Shown here piece after piece: positions 1 through 6,461 of a DNA stretch of 50,700 nucleotides. Within the stretch, counting starts at the first letter, position 1. Every line of letters starts with the position of its first letter. Under the pieces are notes generated by a model. That model worked only from the letters and a program-made list of their open reading frames with translations, had not been told where the DNA came from and made no database searches. The DNA comes from Acinetobacter pecorum (GTDB lineage Bacteria; Pseudomonadota; Gammaproteobacteria; Pseudomonadales; Moraxellaceae), in NCBI RefSeq assembly GCF_014837015.1, contig NZ_JACSPT010000020.1:1-50700 (forward strand), written 5' to 3'. A program made the translations under genes and the position numbers.

Positions 1-73
1 AATCTTTTTCAGATTCAATCAATAATTGAACCGCTCTTTCTCTGATTTCAGGGGTATATTTTAATTTTGTCAT
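1..73 (-). CDS. IS3-family transposase OrfA, N-terminal fragment cut by window edge
   Basis: The minus-strand reading from the ATG at 73 gives MTKLKYTPEIRERAVQLLIE, the typical start of the helix-turn-helix OrfA protein of IS3-family elements. It binds the terminal repeats and is normally joined to OrfB by -1 frameshifting. Only about 24 codons are in the window. The matching OrfB end lies at the right edge, in the same orientation, as expected if the window is a circle opened inside one IS. Confidence 0.8.
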   Translation of the reverse strand, partial: MTKLKYTPEIRERAVQLLIESEKD

Positions 74-123
74 CGGGGTAGTCTCTCAGAATATTGACTC
101 TCCGACAAACCCGGTACGGTTCA
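1..123 (-). mobile_element. IS3-family insertion sequence, left end (incomplete)
   Basis: The outer terminal repeat occupies 99-123 and its reverse complement starts TGAACCGTACCGGG, the TG tip usual for IS3 elements. It is followed inward on the minus strand by the start of OrfA. An identical 25-bp end is at 50598-50622 and a one-mismatch solo copy at 37374-37398. The element runs off the window edge. The bases outside (ATG at 124-126) do not match those outside the other end (ATA at 50595-50597), so no 3-bp target duplication is seen. Confidence 0.85.
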
Positions 124-525
124 ATGGATGATTTATGTGACATCATCGGGGAAACTGAAATTGAATTTTGGCAAGTGGAAGGCTTGCGAGAAGACACATA
201 CATGGACGTTAAAAACTTTAAAGATCTAGAAACAGCTATCGAGCTAATCATGGAAAGTCATTTCCAAGAAGACTTGGATCAGTTCAGTCTGATTGTAAAA
301 GATGGCTATGCTCCTAATCTAGAAGCTGCTCAAGAATGGCATGAAGAGAATCATTTTTGTGAAGATATGAACGACTATGATTTCGGTCACTATCTAATGA
401 CAGAAGTTAGCTGTATTGAAATTCCTGAAGCTTTACAAGGTTACATTGATTTTGAGCAATACGGCAAAGATGCAAAGATTAATGACTTTGTGACTATTGG
501 CTCAAACATCTATAACAACCACTAA
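94..525 (+). CDS. ArdA-like antirestriction protein, N-terminus replaced by IS end
   Basis: The C-terminal part reads like ArdA, the acidic DNA-mimic that blocks type I restriction enzymes. It is very acidic, has EAAQEWHEEN-type segments, and ends with an IPEALQGYIDFEQYGKD stretch matching the ArdA C-terminal domain. The native sequence begins at 124 (MDDLCDIIGE). The ten codons before it come from the IS terminal repeat, so the original start and roughly the first 30 residues are lost (ArdA is usually about 165 aa, here 133-143). An internal ATG at 124 could still start translation. Antirestriction genes are typical of elements that move between hosts. Family assignment is by pattern, so moderately sure. 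Confidence 0.6.
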   Translation: MTLRQTRYGSMDDLCDIIGETEIEFWQVEGLREDTYMDVKNFKDLETAIELIMESHFQEDLDQFSLIVKDGYAPNLEAAQEWHEENHFCEDMNDYDFGHYLMTEVSCIEIPEALQGYIDFEQYGKDAKINDFVTIGSNIYNNH

Positions 526-539
526 GGGGAGTTATATAA

Positions 540-773
540 ATGATTACTGTTCAAACCCTTAGAAGCTTGACACCTTGTTCTGTAGAAGTATTAAAAACTG
601 TTAAAAATGGTAAAACTTACTACTACTTAAAAACAGAAGCAGATAGCAAATTTAGCCGTATTTCTAAAACTGTTTATCAAAGTTTAGATTTATTTTCTCA
701 AAGCTCTAATAGCTTTTATACAGAAGTGAAAGGAGATGTATGCAAACAATTTAAGTCTATGACTTTAATATAG
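540..773 (+). CDS. small hypothetical protein, 77 aa
   Basis: I do not recognise this protein. It starts 14 bases after the ArdA-like gene behind a good ribosome site (GGGGAG), and is followed 11 bases later by the 109-aa gene, so the three probably form one rightward operon. It is basic and rich in Ser, Lys and Tyr, with no membrane segment or catalytic motif visible. Small genes beside ArdA on plasmids are often early-expressed establishment genes; that is inference from position only. Confidence 0.6.
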   Translation: MITVQTLRSLTPCSVEVLKTVKNGKTYYYLKTEADSKFSRISKTVYQSLDLFSQSSNSFYTEVKGDVCKQFKSMTLI

Positions 774-784
774 GAGCTATAGAT

Positions 785-1114
785 ATGAATGCACATGCTC
801 AATTCTTTAAATCTGAAGCCGTTAAGCGTTTAAATACAAAACCTGTATTGTCTGAAGCTGCTGCTGTAATGTGGAAAGTTGATATAGACAAGGTTTTAAA
901 AATTGTTCGTACTTCTACAGATGAATTTTATATTGTTGAAGAAGATACAAAGGGAAAATATGAAAACCCATATCATGTATGGGTGATGCTTAAATCAGGT
1001 TTTATTCTACGTTCTGCTAATGGTGTAATAGGTTACAAGACTATTTCTAAAGCAGTTTTAGAAATGGAACGTACTATAAGACTAAAGGGACAAAGTACCC
1101 TAATACTAAATTAA
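785..1114 (+). CDS. hypothetical protein, 109 aa
   Basis: Not recognised. It has a clear ribosome site (AGGAG, six bases before ATG) and continues the operon of the two genes upstream. The sequence is mixed alpha/beta with a hydrophobic VWVMLKSGFIL stretch that looks like a buried strand rather than a membrane helix. It is closely followed by the hairpin at 1127-1151, which probably ends most transcripts. Confidence 0.6.
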   Translation: MNAHAQFFKSEAVKRLNTKPVLSEAAAVMWKVDIDKVLKIVRTSTDEFYIVEEDTKGKYENPYHVWVMLKSGFILRSANGVIGYKTISKAVLEMERTIRLKGQSTLILN

Positions 1115-1126
1115 ATGCTAATATCA

Positions 1127-1151
1127 AGCTCCTGAAATATGGAGCTTTTTC
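1127..1151 (+). terminator. Hairpin terminator that also contains the next gene's ribosome site
   Basis: Arms AGCTCC (1127-1132) and GGAGCT (1141-1146) enclose an 8-nt loop and are followed by TTTTT. The GGAG in the 3' arm lies eight bases before the ATG at 1153, so it is also the only plausible ribosome site of the next gene. Read-through transcripts would fold the site away, whereas a transcript starting inside the loop would leave it open. Confidence 0.6.
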
Positions 1152-1152
1152 T

Positions 1153-1401
1153 ATGAGTTTTGAAAATATGTACAACTTATCTAAAGAACTATTATTAGAA
1201 GTTCCTGATCCTGATTTTATTAAAGATTTGCGTTTATCTCTTAATCTATCAGCTAGAGAATGTTCAAAGATAGCAGGATTAAATGATGCTACTATCTGGA
1301 ACAAGTACGAGAACGGCACACGTTCACCTAATAAACAAACATGGACTTTTTTCTGTTTAGCTATTGGAAAACATCCACAATTTAAGATTGAAAAAGTATA
1401 G
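1153..1401 (+). CDS. small helix-turn-helix DNA-binding protein, 82 aa
   Basis: Residues about 25-75 have the pattern of an XRE/Cro-type helix-turn-helix: LRLSLNLSARECSKIAGLND then TIWNKYENGTRSPNKQTW, the usual recognition helix followed by the E-N-G-x-R-x-P turn. Likely a small regulator of the neighbouring establishment genes or of its own promoter. The start is placed at 1153 because GGAG in the preceding hairpin is correctly spaced. A second ATG at 1168 is possible. Confidence 0.65.
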   Translation: MSFENMYNLSKELLLEVPDPDFIKDLRLSLNLSARECSKIAGLNDATIWNKYENGTRSPNKQTWTFFCLAIGKHPQFKIEKV

Positions 1402-1433
1402 TACTTGGTACTACCACCCTAAAAAAAATCGCG

Positions 1434-1527
1434 CGCCTTTTCCTTCATGCTGTGAATGATCATCTACCTATTCCTAATTAATGTAGGTCATAGATCGCTT
1501 TGCATCATGTGAGATCAGGAAAAGGCG
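1434..1527. repeat. 94-bp imperfect inverted-repeat element
   Basis: Perfect 11-bp arms CGCCTTTTCCT (1434-1444) and AGGAAAAGGCG (1517-1527) enclose about 70 bases that contain a weaker nested repeat (GATC...CCTA at 1458-1470 against TAGG...GATC at 1484-1496). The GC-rich outer arms stand out from the AT-rich surroundings. This could be a structured RNA, a protein-binding site or a small transfer or replication site; nothing decides between them. Confidence 0.5.
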
Positions 1528-1601
1528 AAATGGCTACTTTATGCATGTGATTTTATATTTACGGCTGTTATATTTTATTTTTAAATCTCGAGGAAGAATA
1601 T

Positions 1602-2276
1602 ATGTTTAAGTATGGCAGTAAAAAATATATGCATCTTTTAGCTGAAAAAGGTGAAGTTAAAATTGGTACAATACATGGCTACAAATATATGGAAGAGCAA
1701 AAAAAAGGAGTCTATGATCCTCTAGACGGAGAATATATTAATAGACTATTTATCGACGATCACACTTTTAATAATGGAAATCCAGTTAAAGACGCTATGT
1801 TACGTAGTGAACTAAGTCCAATTTTTCAGGGATTAGATGAGATTGATACCCCTATTAGAATAAGTGGCATACAATTCGAAGACCATAGGATTTCACCTAA
1901 CCGTCTAGTTTTTTGTAGTTCTTATGAAAATTCAGTTTCTGTTATGAAGGAATTTGATGCTGAATGCTGTGTCCAAATAACAAATCCTAAAATGTTCTAT
2001 ATGTTAATAACTCATGAAATAAGTAAATTAATTGAAACTGAATTTATGGGAACACATAAAGTTAATTATGGAAATTACAATAGGCACAATGAAATAAGAC
2101 TACAACAGCTACCACCTGAATTAGCAAAAACCAGAGATTACATTGGTCAGAAAGAACTCAGAACTATGTGGTATATTCCTAATGAATTTATGCATTTAGT
2201 TGATAATGATGGGTATATTTTTAAAATTCCACAACTAAAAAAATTCTGTAAAATAGTAAAAGTAAATCCTTACTGA
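1602..2276 (+). CDS. hypothetical protein, DUF2971-like pattern, 224 aa
   Basis: The N-terminus (FKYGSKKYMHLLAEKGEVK, then IGTIHGYKYMEEQKKG, then DPLDGE) follows the pattern of uncharacterised proteins of the DUF2971 type, in which a short strand ends in IGT or FGS and is followed by an E and a DPxEG-like turn. No function is established for this group in this setting. It has its own ribosome site (GAGGAAG) and stands alone between the inverted repeat at 1434-1527 and the toxin-antitoxin pair, so it is probably an independently acquired accessory gene. Confidence 0.5.
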   Translation: MFKYGSKKYMHLLAEKGEVKIGTIHGYKYMEEQKKGVYDPLDGEYINRLFIDDHTFNNGNPVKDAMLRSELSPIFQGLDEIDTPIRISGIQFEDHRISPNRLVFCSSYENSVSVMKEFDAECCVQITNPKMFYMLITHEISKLIETEFMGTHKVNYGNYNRHNEIRLQQLPPELAKTRDYIGQKELRTMWYIPNEFMHLVDNDGYIFKIPQLKKFCKIVKVNPY

Positions 2277-2296
2277 TCAAAGTAATGATATCTTTA

Positions 2297-2560
2297 TTAT
2301 GCGTAGTGATAACGGCATGAAATTATTGTTATCGCTACATCTGTTACTTCATAAACAAGTCGATTTTTTTCATCTATACGTCTGCTCCAAAATCCTGATA
2401 AGTCACCTAATAAAGCTTCAGGTTTTCCGATTCCTTCAAATGGAGTTCTCAGACTTTCTTTGATTAAAGCATTAATACGCTTCAATGTTTTCTTGTCTTG
2501 CCGTTGCCAATATTCGTAGTCCTTCCATGCTGAAAGAGTAAAGTTAATCGTCCTGCTCAT
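2297..2560 (-). CDS. yoeB: YoeB/Txe-type mRNA-cleaving toxin
   Basis: An 87-aa RelE-superfamily protein with the YoeB signature. WKDYEYWQRQDKKTLKRINAL is at the start, GKPEALLGDLSGFWSRRI in the middle, and the end is CRYHYA. Glu48, Arg67 and His85 sit where the catalytic Glu, Arg and His of YoeB lie. YoeB cleaves mRNA in the ribosomal A site. The gene overlaps the end of the upstream antitoxin gene by 17 bases, the usual antitoxin-first operon. On a phage-plasmid the pair would stabilise inheritance. Confidence 0.9.
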   Translation of the reverse strand: MSRTINFTLSAWKDYEYWQRQDKKTLKRINALIKESLRTPFEGIGKPEALLGDLSGFWSRRIDEKNRLVYEVTDVAITIISCRYHYA

Positions 2561-2807
2561 CTAAAATTTCTCTTTCGATTGTCTTAGATGCTCGTAACTC
2601 TGCAATAGATTTAGCTAAATGTGCTGCATTACTTGGAGAAGACATAAGGTGTAATGTTTCCATTACACTATTGTAGTGATCTTGACCCATTACAACAGCA
2701 TGTTGACCTTCTTTACGAGTAATTACTGCTACATCTGCATCCTCAATAACTGTATCTAAAACGGATTTTAGATTGTTACGTGCATCTGTGTATGTAAATA
2801 CGTGCAT
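2544..2807 (-). CDS. yefM: YefM/Axe-type antitoxin (Phd family)
   Basis: An 87-aa protein with the Phd/YefM N-terminal DNA-binding fold (FTYTDARNNLKSVLDTVIED, then VAVITRKEGQHAVVM and the S/D-HYNSVMETLHLM helix). A C-terminal acidic tail (EREILDEQDD) would wrap the toxin. It precedes and overlaps yoeB. A TGTACA pair at 2901-2918 is the likely operator. The antitoxin neutralises YoeB and, with it, represses the operon. Confidence 0.9.
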   Translation of the reverse strand: MHVFTYTDARNNLKSVLDTVIEDADVAVITRKEGQHAVVMGQDHYNSVMETLHLMSSPSNAAHLAKSIAELRASKTIEREILDEQDD

Positions 2808-2900
2808 ATTCTTTAGCCCTCTTGAGCTAAGACAGCTTCAAAAAGCTATCTATTATTACGGATAATGTTAATGTGTTAATATTGATTAAATAATATTTAA

Positions 2901-2918
2901 TGTACAATATTCTGTACA
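2901..2918. promoter_or_regulatory. Candidate YefM operator: two TGTACA hexamers 12 bp apart
   Basis: TGTACA occurs at 2901-2906 and again at 2913-2918, centre-to-centre 12 bp, in the region upstream of yefM. The E. coli yefM-yoeB operator is known to use TGTACA-core palindromes with this spacing. The site is about 95 bp before the antitoxin start, so the promoter may lie between them. Confidence 0.55.
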
Positions 2919-2926
2919 TATAGTAA

Positions 2927-2961
2927 AGCCCCTACTCAATTAAAAGTAAGGGCTATTTTTT
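2927..2961. terminator. Hairpin terminator at the end of the virion/lysis operon
   Basis: Arms AGCCCCTACT (2927-2936) and AGTAAGGGCT (2945-2954) pair with one mismatch. Rightward the hairpin is followed by ATTTTTTT, leftward by TTTACT. It directly follows the stop of the endolysin gene on the minus strand, so it probably ends the virion operon and insulates it from the toxin-antitoxin pair. Confidence 0.6.
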
Positions 2962-3347
2962 TACTTAGGATACTTGGACCATGTTAATTCAAAATGTGGT
3001 CCATCTTTAAACTTCTTCCAATCCCCACCCCAATCAATTGAGACGTTGAGTTCTGAAGCTGCTTTTTTCATAGCATCTGCAATTTGATAGTAGTATTTCC
3101 ATTCCCATGAGACTGTATTGTCTACCCATACTGCTAGATCTACTGCATGACCTGTTAGATGCCTGCTGTTGCTAGTTGTTGTTTTCTTTTCTTTTAATAA
3201 TTGAGCTTGTCTTTCTTTCGTTCTTAGTCCTTCTGTGATCGTAAAATCGCATTCAGTTATTTCAATTGCTCTCTTGACCACTTTAACCAAGTCAGGATGA
3301 ACACCCTTTAGATTAGACAAGCTCTTTTGACCGAGCTTGTATCCCAT
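2961..3347 (-). CDS. Phage endolysin, M15-family L-alanyl-D-glutamate peptidase-like
   Basis: A 128-aa peptidoglycan peptidase of the VanY/M15 zinc family. The motif SRHLTGHAVDLA supplies zinc ligands His63 and Asp70, and GPHFEL supplies His118. Residues 35-50 (FTITEGLRTKERQAQ) match the conserved region before the first ligand. The enzyme cuts cell-wall cross-bridges to release virions. It lacks a signal peptide, so it depends on the holin gene five bases upstream. Last gene of the leftward virion operon. Confidence 0.9.
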   Translation of the reverse strand: MGYKLGQKSLSNLKGVHPDLVKVVKRAIEITECDFTITEGLRTKERQAQLLKEKKTTTSNSRHLTGHAVDLAVWVDNTVSWEWKYYYQIADAMKKAASELNVSIDWGGDWKKFKDGPHFELTWSKYPK

Positions 3348-3352
3348 TATTT

Positions 3353-3658
3353 TTATTTTTCTTCTTTATTAGTTTTTATATTTTTGATGTCTTTATTGAT
3401 TTGATGCTTAAAGTATTTGCAGACCGCTTCTGTTCCCAACGTACCGAACAGACTAGCTAATCCAATGACTGCTAGGGTTGGTACTGAAGCCCACATCAAA
3501 ACTGCTCCTGCCATTAGAGAGGTAAAGCCATTTAAAATAGCTTTAGCTCCAATTACTTTCCATGAGTCTTGATCTTGGGTAGCAACTGACTTTGCAAAGT
3601 AAATAGCAAAGCCAATTGTAAATAAGAAGGCGGTGAGATAGATATCACCTGATTTCAT
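3353..3658 (-). CDS. Phage holin, two to three membrane segments
   Basis: A 101-aa membrane protein. Hydrophobic stretches lie at about residues 6-22 (TAFLFTIGFAIYF), 48-64 (LMAGAVLMWASVPTLAV) and a Gly-rich continuation (IGLASLFGTLGTEAV), and the C-terminus is strongly basic (KDIKNIKTNKEEK). Size, topology and place directly before the endolysin gene fit a holin that opens the inner membrane to time lysis. Spanins were not found. Confidence 0.8.
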   Translation of the reverse strand: MKSGDIYLTAFLFTIGFAIYFAKSVATQDQDSWKVIGAKAILNGFTSLMAGAVLMWASVPTLAVIGLASLFGTLGTEAVCKYFKHQINKDIKNIKTNKEEK

Positions 3659-3678
3659 AATTTATCATTCTTATAGTT

Positions 3679-6387
3679 TTAGACTGCTTTAACAGTTAAT
3701 GTGCCACTTGCTAAGTCTGTAGCTGATGCTGTCATATTCTTATGATAGACGGTTACTTTTCCTGTTGCAGTCACTTCTGCCCATAATTGTGTACCATTTA
3801 AAGGTAGACTAAATGTGGCTATTACAGGCTGTCCCATTTGGATTCCAGTTAAAGTTAGCTCTGTAGTATGAATTGCATTAGCAGCTAATGATGGAGGATC
3901 ATAAGTAATAGAGCTACTAATTAAAGGGCTATCCTCAAGCCATGCTGTACCGTTCCATTTAACAAACTTCTTCTTGGTTGTGTCATAGTTGACTACACCA
4001 ATGTCGAAGCTGGTTAAAACAGGTAGATCCGAAGTTGCAAACGAACCTGTTAACCATTTTATAGCCTGCCATTTTGAATTAGCAGTAAAAGCGGTTTTAG
4101 AAACTATTGAAATCCATTCATACGGATAACCTAAAATTTTATTTTCTAATTCATATACATCATCTTTATAAGCTGACATCGTTAATGTTGGTGCTGTAGT
4201 TCCAGTGATTTTTCGATAGCCAGTTTTTATATTTGGGTAGCCATTTTGCCCATTTGCATACACAAATTGATTAGCTCTCGCAGGTAGTGAACAATTTGGC
4301 AAGAAAGTTAATTCATTAATATTGGTTGTTGTATCACCGAAGGCAGGAGACAGATAGGTTGTAACATTTTCACCTAGTTCATTATATCCAAGAGTAATTC
4401 TTACGGGATAGCCAGGTGAGGAAGTATAAGCTCCTGCTGCTCCGACAAATGTTTTAGTATTAATCTTGCAGCCATCTATATAAAAGTTACAACCAACCCC
4501 TCCGTAGAAACTTGTAGGATGTGCCACTTTTGATAAATCACAATTTTTAAAAACTAATCTCATCTGATTATCTTGCATGTGTGATTCGACTCGAATAGCT
4601 GATGTTGTACTTCCTTCTAAATTTGGATCTTGCGATTCGATGATACAGTTATCAAAGATAAATTCAGTTAAATTACTTTGCTTATAGCCGTTATAGTTCA
4701 TCAATATAGGGATATTTGCATTTACTTTAATATCATTTCTTAAAATAATTTTTGTATTTCTTATTGTTCCATTTGTAGGGTTGTACCAGGGTTGACCAGT
4801 GGTATGAAAAACACTGTTTTCAATTAATAATTTTTCAAACTTTTGATTAGCTTCCCTAGCAAAAAAGACATTCAGGGGGGAACTATGCACATTTACATTA
4901 TTGAGATGCATCACACCGCCCCCCATACCTCCTATATCACATCCACCAGTAAAGTAACGCGGTGCATCACTTCCAACATCTTGATAATAGTTGATTAAGT
5001 ATAAATAAGACTTAAAAGTTCCTCCTATTCCTGTTGAGTCAATTTCCACATCCATTCTTGCATCAAATGAAACCATTCCATCACCACGTACTATCGAATT
5101 ACCACCTGTAAAAACTAATCCCCCTCTGAAACACCTTAGAGCCATTAAACCTTTAAATGTAATGTCAGTATTTCTCCAGACATGCAAACCATCTGATACA
5201 GAGTTCATAAATAGAACATTTTCAATATGAAACTTGCTTCTTTGCCATTGATTAGGAAAATTCTGATTTCCCATCAAAATCATGCAAGAAGCCTGTTCTT
5301 GGTTATAAGTATTCCAAGTCCAATTTGTATTGTTGTAATTACCATCTAAGATGAGATTTTTTATAGTAACTCGATGTTCTAAATCTGTTTCTGTAGTCCA
5401 AGAATTAACATCTACATCTATGATTCTCCACCACTTAGCTGTAGCTTCTGTTGTTTCAGGAGTGGCAGGAGTTCTTAGAATTTTTGCTGTGCCATTAGGA
5501 CAAATTAAATTCACGCCTGCTTTTAATTTGATGAGTCGAGCTACATAAATTCTGTCAGGTCTGAATAGTAAAGTTCTTGGTTTACCATCTGCTTTAAATG
5601 CTTTAGATAATTCAGTAATTGCTAAATTAATTGCATCTGCATCAAAGGTAATTCCATCACCTTTAGCTCCCCAATTTTCGACATAGTATTCATGCGCTAA
5701 TAGGTCATTTATCTCTTTTTGTGTTTTATTGCCATCTGCAATAAAAGAAGCGTCCCATCCCCTTTCTACGGAAATTTTAGCTAGGCTTTTTAATAGATCG
5801 TTGTAAAAATTCTCTAATTGATCTAGTGCTAAACCTTGTTTATTAATAAGATTTTCAAAATAAATATTACGTTTATTATCTTGGGTATCAACATAGCCTT
5901 TTAAATCATTCAGCTTGTTTTGGTTATTTGTTTTTTCATCATTAACGTAGTTCTGTAGATCGGTAATAATTTGATGAATAATCTGATCTTTGTTGTCGAT
6001 GTTTTGCTGTTGTGTGGCATGAAGCCTATCTGCGTAGACTTTTAAAAGAGCATCTGCAACACCTAGTTCCTGAATTTTTAGCCAGATACGATCAATATCT
6101 TTATTTAAAACTTCTGGTCTGAATGAATTGTTGTAGGTTGCATAATTAGTCGCTCGATCGGCTATTGTACTTCTCTGAATTTCAATTGCATCACCTTGAT
6201 TCAGGGTTGTATTGAATACAATTGAGTTACTGTTTGACTCATATCTATAGTCATTCTTAGACACAACCTGATCATTCTTTTTAACTTCAAAATGATCTTT
6301 GCCATCTACATAGAAACCCAAAGCAAAGTTAGTCTGTGAACCATTAGCTGTGAAGCTTTGGTAGGGAATCTGATTCTCTACGGTCAT
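3679..6387 (-). CDS. Tailspike: T7 gp17-type anchor plus pectate-lyase-like beta-helix
   Basis: A 902-aa host-binding protein. Residues 1-115 match the N-terminal domain of T7 tail fibres (YQSFTANGSQTNFALGF, later RATNYATYNNSFRPEVLN and DRIWLKIQELG), which anchors to the tail. A coiled-coil follows (about 115-205). At 238-245 the motif NWGAKGDG starts a right-handed beta-helix of the pectate-lyase superfamily, common in spikes that degrade capsule or O-antigen. The last 150 residues look like a trimer-tip region (VKWNGTAWLEDSP). Enzymatic activity and target sugar are inferred. A ribosome site (AGGAA) precedes the ATG at 6387. Confidence 0.88.
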   Translation of the reverse strand: MTVENQIPYQSFTANGSQTNFALGFYVDGKDHFEVKKNDQVVSKNDYRYESNSNSIVFNTTLNQGDAIEIQRSTIADRATNYATYNNSFRPEVLNKDIDRIWLKIQELGVADALLKVYADRLHATQQQNIDNKDQIIHQIITDLQNYVNDEKTNNQNKLNDLKGYVDTQDNKRNIYFENLINKQGLALDQLENFYNDLLKSLAKISVERGWDASFIADGNKTQKEINDLLAHEYYVENWGAKGDGITFDADAINLAITELSKAFKADGKPRTLLFRPDRIYVARLIKLKAGVNLICPNGTAKILRTPATPETTEATAKWWRIIDVDVNSWTTETDLEHRVTIKNLILDGNYNNTNWTWNTYNQEQASCMILMGNQNFPNQWQRSKFHIENVLFMNSVSDGLHVWRNTDITFKGLMALRCFRGGLVFTGGNSIVRGDGMVSFDARMDVEIDSTGIGGTFKSYLYLINYYQDVGSDAPRYFTGGCDIGGMGGGVMHLNNVNVHSSPLNVFFAREANQKFEKLLIENSVFHTTGQPWYNPTNGTIRNTKIILRNDIKVNANIPILMNYNGYKQSNLTEFIFDNCIIESQDPNLEGSTTSAIRVESHMQDNQMRLVFKNCDLSKVAHPTSFYGGVGCNFYIDGCKINTKTFVGAAGAYTSSPGYPVRITLGYNELGENVTTYLSPAFGDTTTNINELTFLPNCSLPARANQFVYANGQNGYPNIKTGYRKITGTTAPTLTMSAYKDDVYELENKILGYPYEWISIVSKTAFTANSKWQAIKWLTGSFATSDLPVLTSFDIGVVNYDTTKKKFVKWNGTAWLEDSPLISSSITYDPPSLAANAIHTTELTLTGIQMGQPVIATFSLPLNGTQLWAEVTATGKVTVYHKNMTASATDLASGTLTVKAV

Positions 6388-6428
6388 TATTTTTATTATT
6401 CCTAATTAGTTTTATTTTTATTTTTATT

Positions 6429-6460
6429 GTTGTATTAATACAACTAAAAATAGTTGTATT
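6429..6460. promoter_or_regulatory. Three-arm competing hairpins between terminase and tailspike genes
   Basis: GTTGTATTAATACAAC (6429-6444) is a perfect palindrome. Its right arm continues as AATACAACTA (6437-6446), which pairs perfectly with TAGTTGTATT (6451-6460) across AAAA. The middle arm can therefore form either hairpin but not both. It lies just after the terminase stop on the minus strand and carries the decamer repeated elsewhere in the virion operon. Role unknown; no U-run follows, so it is not a classic terminator. Confidence 0.5.
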
Positions 6461-6461
6461 T

